A stretch of DNA of 64,000 nt from Polydactylus sextarius (taxonomy: Eukaryota > Chordata > Actinopteri > Polynemidae). The stretch lies in the NCBI GenBank assembly GCA_016801845.1, contig CM028931.1, positions 12,967,555 through 13,031,554 on the forward strand, written 5' to 3'. Of the stretch, positions 56,513 through 64,000 are shown piece after piece. Each line of letters opens with the position of its first letter. Within the stretch, counting starts at the first letter, position 1. The position numbers and the translations under genes were made by a program. The notes beneath the pieces are model-generated. The model was not told where the DNA came from, made no database searches, and was given only the letters and a program-made list of their open reading frames with translations.

Positions 56513-56900
56513 CAAGCTTCTTCTAGGGGATCCTGAGGCATACCTGGACCAGTTGAATACATAATTTCTCCCAAGTCTTCTGGGCTTCCTCCCAGTCAGA
56601 CGTGCCCAGAATACCAGACTATAGGGAGGCTTCAGGGAGACATCTTAATCAGATGCCTCCACCTCCTCAACAGCCACTATTCAACATAAAGGAGCAACTA
56701 TTGCAAGAAAGGTCAGAGGATTAGATATGGTATCAGAGAACTGGAGCTCCCAAGCCTAACCTTGCAAAGAAAACTAATTTTATTTGTTTGTATCTGCAGT
56801 TTTCATCTTTTTGGTCGCGATTCAGAGCTTGTGACTAAAGGTGAGAATTGGAGTTAAGATCGGCTGGTAAATCCGAAGCCTCACCTTTCAGGCTCCGTGT
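56513..56900 (-). pseudogene. LINE polyprotein C-terminal remnant, copy 3
   Basis: The plus strand shows AGCTTCTTCTAGGGGATCC, then CAGTCAGACGTGCCCAGAAT and ATCAGATGCCTCCACCTCC. Near the end comes TGAGAATTGGAGTTAAGATCGGC with GGTAAATC. These are the landmarks of the reverse complement of the same LINE C-terminal segment as 14190-14760, in the same order. It is heavily decayed, and a middle part is missing or replaced around 56690-56800. Confidence 0.6.
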
Positions 56901-57290
56901 GAGGCCTAAAGGTGAATCCAGCACACAGCAAAATGAATTAAATGTGGGGAGGAAAATGACAGAGAATTACTGAGGCAGATAAAAACATTTTGCACAAACA
57001 GAAAAACAGAAGCGAGAGTAAACATTTGCTCAGCAACAACAGTAAAGTCCAATTTGCTATGAGCAGTAACACAGTTAAATGTTACTGGTAATTAATTAGG
57101 TGTAAAGCTAATATGTGGTGCTAAATCTCAAATTCATTGTTTTATAAAGGACTGAATTTATAATCGTTGTGAGCATAAATGTGCCCAGCCATCCTGAGCG
57201 AAGAGAGAAATTTCTCTCTCTTTACAAGCTGTGGATTTAATTGAAATGTTAGGGGAGTTGCCAAAACAGTTGCTACAAGAAGCCTCAAGA

Positions 57291-57325
<35 letters not shown>

Positions 57326-58126
57326 CTTCTGAATCTGTGGCAAAAGTCAGCAAAATCTAATTTTGGTAGAAAAGACATATTGTTGTGCACTTTGTCAAGT
57401 CAAGTATGATCAGATGGTTTGTACAGCTGTAACAGTCTGTTAGATGGGTTAAGAAATAACAAATAGCATATCAGAAACTGTGGAAATAAACAAAGGAAGG
57501 ACTATTTTCACATCACTGAGGTGTATCTGATTTCAGCTGAAAAAGCTTACATCCTGCTGTTGTAACTGCATGCAAACAGCAACATTAAACAACACCTTGA
57601 AATAAAAAATAAATCCATAAAAATAAAAAAATCTCTGAAGTTGCAGTGTGACTTTTTGGCTGCATCGAAAATGTTCACAACAACAGTGTTGCTGTTTTTG
57701 TTAGTCGGCAGAGTGTGTTTACAAATGTGTGAAAGAGAAAAGGCTGCGAACATGAGACATAAAAAAGAGTGAAGAAGTGGCGCAAGGGGCATCGTACACA
57801 GTGTAGAGCACTGCAGTGAAGTGAATCCAATGAAAAGGTGTGCACATAACACCTCACTTAAACTTAGAGTATACCACATATCCCATATGGACTGAGTGTG
57901 GAAATAATGTTTGGTTTCCTAAGACTGAGTTAAAGGATATATTTCGCACTGAGTGTTTGTGAGGCTTGTAAAGCTGCCTGGACAGTATATATCTGCTGTA
58001 TATTCCCAATACAGCTTTACTCTTCTTTAACTCTTTCCAAGGTAAAATCATCAGTATCCTAATCATCACAGCATATAAAATGTTACCATAACTGAATGTG
58101 AATTTAGCCATATTAATGTTGAGTTT
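56901..58126. other. no gene recognised
   Basis: Contains a poly-A tract at about 57293-57323. The 110-codon minus-strand frame at 57879-57547 is not recognisable. Confidence 0.5.
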
Positions 58127-58465
58127 AGGTCAAAGTCACAACGACCTCAGGAAATGTGTTCTTTAAACTTGTGAATGCAATATCCCAAGAATCTGTTCAG
58201 TTTTGGCACAAACATTCATCTCGACTCAGGAATGAACTGATTAGAGTTTGATGGTTGAAGGTCAAAGGTCACAGACATTTTTGTTTGCTTTGTGAGCGCA
58301 AAATCTCAAGAACACTGTGAGGGAATTATTTTAAATTTGGCAAAAGCATTCACTTGGACTCAAAGATGAAATCATTACATTTTCATAGGACCAGGGTCAA
58401 TGGTCACTATGACTTTACAAACTACACTTTTGCCTCATGCATGTGATATCTTGGGAAAGTAAAAA
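58127..58465. repeat. ~130-bp tandem repeat, about 2.6 diverged units
   Basis: Units start at about 58128, 58257 and 58393 with AGGTCAAAGTCACAACGAC, AGGTCAAAGGTCACAGAC and AGGGTCAATGGTCACTATGAC. Shared landmarks are CAATATCCCAAGAA / AAAATCTCAAGAA, TTTTGGCACAAACATTCA / TTTGGCAAAAGCATTCA and ACTCAGGAATGA / ACTCAAAGATGA. This resembles a tandemly organised repeat widespread in fish genomes. Confidence 0.8.
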
Positions 58466-59478
58466 GCAAATCCTTTCAACGGTGCTGCAGACCTCAGTCC
58501 CCTAGCAACACAAATACATCAGTGTTTATTGTCATAAACTTATAATATACACATACCTGAGAGGTCAGAGTACAACAAGACTCCACATGTGAACATTATC
58601 TTCCCAATTTTTGTGCTCAAATGGCTGCCAGCAAATAACTGTGCACACAAAAACAGTGGGTCTCAAACATCTAAAGTTTACTTGCTTTAGAGCTCAACAG
58701 TTGTGTTTAGTAAATCAGTAGATTAGCTCATGAGAGCCACAGGGTTTGTCACATTTTGAGATTTCTGTATTCTGTAGATTTCTGATTTCTGTGACTCTCA
58801 GCCATTTACTCTAACAACAAGATGTTTTGCAACATCACAATTCAGTCAATGGGCCTTTGTATGAAAATGATAAATTGATTGGAAGTTCTTGTAGGTAGTG
58901 GACTCTGATGATTAGATCACACTTTAAGAAATCACTCAGATAGGCCAGAGAAACAGAACTCTGGGAACTCTGGGTTTTCTGAGAAGACCATACTCTTCAG
59001 TGGCCATAGAACCCCATTTCCATTATCTAATCAAAACCTAACCTGGACCAGATGGTACCAAGTTCCAAGTGGCAAAGTTAGATTTTATGGGACCTTCATG
59101 TGTTCATGCTAAAGACACCTTAAGGCTCCTTTAAGTTATATACCTTGGACAACAACCCAGACCTTGATTATTTATCAGTGTAATTCTATTTTTCTTTATT
59201 TTGTTTCTTTCACTTTTTATGGTTATTATAGAGGAAGTATTCAATTGTTTTCAGAATCATTCATACACACATTCATAAATGTCCGGCTATTGTTTGTGTC
59301 ACACTGCAAATAACCATTTCTTCCAATAAGGATAGTCACAATAAGAAGTTGTCAGTAATCACAAATGTCATTTTCTTTATATTTAAGTACCATGTGAAAT
59401 ATGAAAATGTTGATTGAGATTGGGAAAATGAGATTACATACATGATACATGTTCAATATTACCTTGTAGGATTACATA
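58466..59478. other. no gene recognised
   Basis: No recognised feature. Confidence 0.5.
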
Positions 59479-59619
59479 CAGAGGTCGTTCAAAAAGTTCT
59501 AAGCCTCACCTAGAAAAAACAGTCATAGCTAAACAATTTTGTTTTTGCAACACACTACAACTTCTTATAAAGCTAGAAAAAAAGTAGATTTCTGTATTAA
59601 TTTCTGTGCACGAGACACA

Positions 59620-60690
59620 TGCAGAGGTGAGAGGTGTATGAAAAATCCAAAAATGGACAAAACAGAGGCCCGAGCAGTCATGACACCCAAAGAAAATTCA
59701 CAGGGACATGGTATATACACTTGCGAAGGACTCCTCATCCTATTCAACTGTGAAGAAGTGGGCTGAAGAATTCAAGCGGGGCAGTGACACCACAGAAGAT
59801 GACTCCAGTTGTGCATAAACCTTAACCACTAATGAAAAAGTGGATGCCATTCACTGTATGGTTTTGGATGACAGACATCTTACTGTCCAGCAGATAGCCA
59901 AGGCTATAGGCATCAGTTCTGGTTCAGTGCACACTGTTTTAACTGAGATCTTTGGGATGAGCAAGCAGTCTGCTAGATGGGTCCAGAGAATGCTGTTGCC
60001 AGAAAAGAAGCTAAAGAGGGTTAGCATTTCCAGAACACTTCTGACTCGCTTCCAGGCTGACCCTGAGAATTTCCACTGCAGATTAGTGACTCAAGATGAA
60101 ACTTGGGTTCACCACTTTGAAACTGAATCAAAGATTCAAAGCAAACAATGGAAACACTGTGGTTCTCCTCCCCCAAAGAAGCTCAAGCAGGCAGCATCTG
60201 TTGGTGAGGTGATGGCTTCTGTTTTTTTGGGATTCTGAAGGTGTAATTATGATAGACTACCTGCAAAACTATGAATTGACATTATTATGCATCACAATTA
60301 AAACAAATGAAGGAAGCAATCAAGTCCAACTGCAGAGGGAAGCTGAGGGCAGGTGTGCTTTTGTTTCAGGATAATGCACCTGTTCACACTACTCAGGTTG
60401 CAAATGTGGCTTTGAATTGCTACCCCATCTCCCTTACTCACCAGACTTGGCTCCATCTGACTTCTTCTTGCTTTCTAAACTCAAATCCCACCTGGGTGGT
60501 CGCCATTTTGGAAACAATGATGAGGTCATATGTGCTGTGGAGAATTTTTTGGAGGACCCCCCCGACTCTGAGTACAGAATAAAGGGGTAGAAGATGGATG
60601 GATCTACCTGCTTCCGTGATGGGGCTGCAATGCTTGAGCATCACTGGATACATTGATATCAAGGTGGACTGTATTGAAAAAGAGTGACAA
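59620..60690 (+). pseudogene. mariner transposase, disrupted
   Basis: The N-terminal helix-turn-helix region shows STVKKWAEEFKRG in a shifted frame (about 59735-59775). The frame from 59840 then reads LTVQQIAKAIGISSGSVHTV. Catalytic motifs: VTQDETWVHHFE (first Asp, about 60092), WDSEGVI (second region, about 60228, reached only after a one-base slip in the T run at 60220-60227), FQDNAPVHT (about 60366) and PYSPDLAPSDFF (about 60432-60470, again in another frame). The spacing between NAPVH and SPDLAPSD fits the DD34D signature. Frameshifts and stops make it inactive. The last part (CFRDGAAMLEHHW) follows a small insertion at 60556-60603. Confidence 0.88.
60556..60603 (+). mobile_element. ~45-bp LINE 3'-tail scrap inside the mariner
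   Basis: CCCCGACTCTGAGTACAGAA, then TAAAGGGGTAGAAGATGGATGGAT, looks like the extreme 3' end and GATG-type tail of the LINE family seen at 14.2, 41.6 and 56.5 kb. It interrupts the mariner frame between a FLEDP-like stretch and CFRDGAAML. It would be an extremely 5'-truncated insertion. Confidence 0.6.
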
Positions 60691-60762
60691 ACTGTCTTGT
60701 TTCTCCAACTCCTTCTGGGTGAGACTTAGAACTTTTTGAAAACCCTTCATAATTAGATCATA

Positions 60763-60935
60763 GTGAATAAGAAAGAGGATATTGGGATTTGTAGCAAGAG
60801 CATCCAGAGGCTCCAGTACATCCAGAACTCTGCAGCTAGGATCCTGATGAGAGTGCGGAAATATGAACATATCATACCCATCGAACATTCACTCCACTGG
60901 CTCCCCGTCTCACTGCTCACTCATCAATGCATCCA
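60763..60935 (+). pseudogene. LINE C-terminal remnant (L2/jockey-like)
   Basis: The plus-strand frame IQRLQYIQNSAARILMRVRK, then YEHIIPIEHSLHWLPVSLL, matches the conserved post-RT segment 'LQ..QNxAARxL…HITP.L.SLHWLPV' of L2-type LINEs. It begins immediately after the mariner end and is broken after about 60935. Confidence 0.75.
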
Positions 60936-63104
60936 TGGGATCCTTTTTGGAGTTTTTGTGTCTTTCAGCCAAAAGTTCAAATTCTTCATCCATGACTGAG
61001 AAACATTTTCATTAATGAACTGCCGGTTGAAGCAGGCTGAGTTTCACTCTTACTTGCTCGTGGATTTTAGGTCTGGTAGTATAAAATCTTAATTACAGTT
61101 CATTTAAATTAGCTATTCCACATAATTCAGTATTAGAATCATTACTCGTTCAAAGAGGTTTCCTTCACCATGACCCGATTTGTCATACATCACATATACT
61201 AATTCATTTATTTATTCACCTATTAATTTGTCCACTTGTGCATTTGGTTTCACTTGGTTTATTAATGTAGTTTTTACTTAGCCATTGGATTCAGTCTTTT
61301 TTCATTATAGTTAAGTCATTGTTCATTGTTTATTATTATTTTTATCTTTTGTTCATTAAACTTGTTATATTTAGACAAAGTTCTTGAGTTTTGTTCTTTT
61401 GTGGGTGAGGATGGATGGATCATTTGAATCAGAATTCAATTGAATTAAATTTCATTCCAAATTTCTGACATAAAACCGTCCTCTTTGACATCGGCAAGAG
61501 GTGGTGCCCTGGCTAATTAATTAATAATTATATTAATAACAGTAATCCTAATAAAATCTGGATTTACCCTACATGTACTTTCTATGATTTATATGTGAAG
61601 AAAACGTTGCCACTGAGTCAGTATTATATTGTTATTCTAACACCTTTTTGATTTTTTTTAATTTTGCTCTAAGGGTAAAAATGGAAAATGGAAAATAAAA
61701 CTTATATTACTATGTTCACCAACTTAATTTAGCTTGTTAGCTGACCATATGATAATTAACATTAGATACGAAGTACAACTGAGGCTGATTGGGATTTTAA
61801 CCTCACAAACCTCACACTGATGCATAAATAAAGGCCTTTTTACAGTTATTACTGATGGAAACAAAACTTATCAGCTGAAGGTCACATAATGAAGTTTTCT
61901 TTGTGTTGTTTTTTTTTTCTGATCATGGAACATCTTCTATTTTCTATGCCTGTTAATCCCCACAGTTTCCCTGATATAATGCTCATATGACTCAATGTGT
62001 ACCCTTCACCTTGTGCCAGCACCGTGCAAACACAGACATATAGGTTTAGCAATTACAAGACTAGATCATCCCTTGTACCCCAAAGCGTGAGTGAGAACCC
62101 CTTTGTGTAATTTCAATAGAAACCTGTTAGCTGAAACCTTACTTTCCTCCCGCCAACATCCTTCCATCAAAGGCTCTCATGGGGTGTGCTTAGTTATTAG
62201 CCACTGCTCCATATTTGTGAGGTGTCACCAGTAATAAGCAGGTTCCAGGTTCACCTCCCCCTGTATCTGTCAAGAAGAATATTGGATACATGGTTCTCCT
62301 AAAGGGCCCTAGTGGGACCCTCTACCTGCCAACACCATCAATTAGGCTAACACACAATAATGTCACATGTCACAGTTACATGGAAACTGCTGGGTATGGA
62401 GTTTGAGACATCGTGATCCAGACTATGATATTTCCACACACAGTGTTACCCCTTTAACAGAAGAGAAGGAACTGTATAATGTTATTCTCACAAAAAGGGG
62501 CAAATCACATAAAACTGGAGCATGGAATCAAGTATAGGAGCAACTATTTAACATAATAAATGTAACGGGGCCTATATGAATATATACATTTTGACCGATG
62601 GCAGATTAGTTAACTCCTATTGTAATACAGTTTCTCCTCAATTGTTTACACACAGATACTGAGACACAATGACCACAACATGTAACTCATGCACCAACCC
62701 CCTGAACCAACTCTGCTAAACTACAAGCACAATTCTCTGCATTTGGCACAACTTTCATGAAGAAAATCTTTTGTTTTCACAAGGAACACACTGTTATTTC
62801 AAAATTCCTATTTAATTGCCCTGCTATGTGCACTGACTCATCAATTTTACAATTAGAAATGAGAGATTTCCCCTGCTGCTTGGTCAAAGAAAACATTGCT
62901 TGCGATGTGGATGAGGTGCAATGGCCAGATCCAAACAGAAGAGAGGATGCAGCAGAGATTTTTTTTTTTTTTACTTTAACTGTACACAGGAAAATCTTTT
63001 GTTGTTTTGTATGTATAAAATATTTAATCTAAAATATTTTATAAAATTTTATAAAACACAAACTGTCTGTAGTAAGTGCAACACTGAACAAAAAAGGCCT
63101 CAGT
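60936..63104. other. no gene recognised
   Basis: AT-rich sequence. No recognisable element, exon or RNA gene. Confidence 0.5.
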
Positions 63105-63148
63105 CATTATGATGAATGGAGAAGAAGTGTTTTCCATTCATCATAGTG
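63105..63148. repeat. 16-bp hairpin with one mismatch
   Basis: CATTATGATGAATGGA (63105-63120) pairs with TCCATTCATCATAGTG (63133-63148) across a 12-nt loop. Confidence 0.85.
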
Positions 63149-64000
63149 TTTTACATTGAGCACATCAGTGTTCAACTGGTTCTTATAAATGTCTGTTCAT
63201 TTGATGGTTTGTGTTTGTCATTTGAAAACAAAACACCATTTTGAGAAGAAGTAACATTGTCTTGAATGTAAAGTTTCATTTTGCAGGAGAATTAAGGGGT
63301 TTTGCCCATTGTGTGTGTGATTTTTGATTTGTGTTTAGAGATCTGAGGGTATGAGGCATGCTTTCAGAAAATGTGTATAAGCAATTGAGAAAAAATGTAA
63401 AATGAGATTGAATTACCACACAGTTAATATTTCTGACAATCATCAGTATTTTGCTTTGTGGTTATTACTATACTTTTACTAATACATCAACAGAAACAGG
63501 CTGAAGTACGAATGCACAGAAGTCAGAGAAGTTTTGTAGCAGTCCACCTCTGTTCTTCACTCTTCACTCTGCCGCCCTGCCTGACACCAATTTTCTCTTC
63601 ACCTGCATTAAATTGAACCCTGCTCAACTTTCGGCTGAATTCACTCCTCCAGCATTTCCCTGCTCTTCTCTGTCGCTCACCATGTCTGAACACTCATTTG
63701 AAATGAATGACTTCTGCTCAGTTTGCCTCTCGGTGTCAATGTTGGGGTGAGCGCTTTGGTTATAGGGGTTGTCACTGCTGCTACTACTGGTGCCAACACT
63801 GGACCCTCGAAAAGATTCCCAATTGTGTTTGCTTGTATGATGTGTGTTGCAAGTGTCAGAGACAGGTGTCAGGGCAGGTCTCATACTTGTTGTTTGGATG
63901 GTTCAGTTGGATGATTTAGAGGCTGCGTCACGACTAGTGGCTTTTTCAGGTGCAGGGACATTGAATGGGCACAAAATGCTGAAATGTGAGGTTTGAAACT
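63149..64000. other. no gene recognised
   Basis: Open frames at 63624-63919 occur on both strands over the same DNA and lack domain features. Nothing else was recognised. Confidence 0.5.

Larger units (their letters stand above)
59479..60749 (+). mobile_element. mariner transposon
   Basis: A 1.27-kb element with imperfect terminal inverted repeats: GTTCAAAAAGTTCTAAGCCT near 59486 and, inverted, GACTTAGAACTTTTTGAAAA near 60722. TA lies outside both ends (59477-59478 and 60750-60751). Length, ends and a D,D34D-type transposase all fit mariner. A short LINE tail is inserted near its 3' end. Confidence 0.9.

Overview
This window looks like teleost fish chromosomal DNA. It is AT-rich and has no operon-like gene packing. 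It carries a typical ray-finned mobile-element mix: L2-tailed and tRNA-like SINEs, several LINE families (including a Tx1-like L1), a Penelope-like element with a GIY-YIG endonuclease, BEL/Pao and Ty3/Gypsy fragments, a Tc1, a mariner and hAT elements, plus long (CA)n arrays. I find no convincing host protein-coding exon, tRNA, rRNA or CRISPR array. Every long open frame that makes biological sense belongs to a decayed mobile element. The window is best read as intergenic or intronic.

Layout. 0-4 kb: a perfect 22-bp hairpin, an L2-tailed SINE, a LINE reverse-transcriptase remnant and a diverged tandem duplication. 4-14 kb: repeat-poor, with microsatellites and one CTCF-like motif. 14-19 kb: decayed LINE pieces. 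19-35.5 kb: a dense nested block. It holds a Tc1 inside a hAT-like repeat, then a BEL/Pao remnant, then a minus-strand Penelope-like element split by a hAT with an 8-bp target duplication (GTCTAGAC). The hAT contains a 1.76-kb segment also present just outside it. A plus-strand L1 follows, and then a minus-strand LINE split by a solo LTR. 36.6-38.8 kb: local duplications with exon-like splice signals. 39.7-40.9 kb: a complete short hAT-type element with an 8-bp target duplication. 41.6-43.6 kb: a LINE tail and a tRNA-like SINE. 43.6-50.9 kb: repeat-poor. 50.9-52.6 kb: a minus-strand Gypsy remnant with its LTR and an inverted LTR fragment. 53.3 kb: a second L2-tailed SINE. 56.5-60.9 kb: LINE pieces, a ~130-bp tandem repeat, and a mariner carrying a tiny LINE-tail insertion. 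The last 3 kb are featureless apart from one hairpin.

The elements do not work together as a pathway. Their value is the insertion order they record, several steps of which can be read at base level. The strongest anomaly is in 24.9-31.5 kb. A hAT copy contains a ~99% identical copy of neighbouring sequence, bracketed by a duplicated piece of the hAT itself and a 16-nt filler. That neighbouring sequence includes a glutamine-rich frame that may be an N-terminal extension of the Penelope-like element. All assignments were made by eye from translated motifs and repeat structure; no database search was possible.
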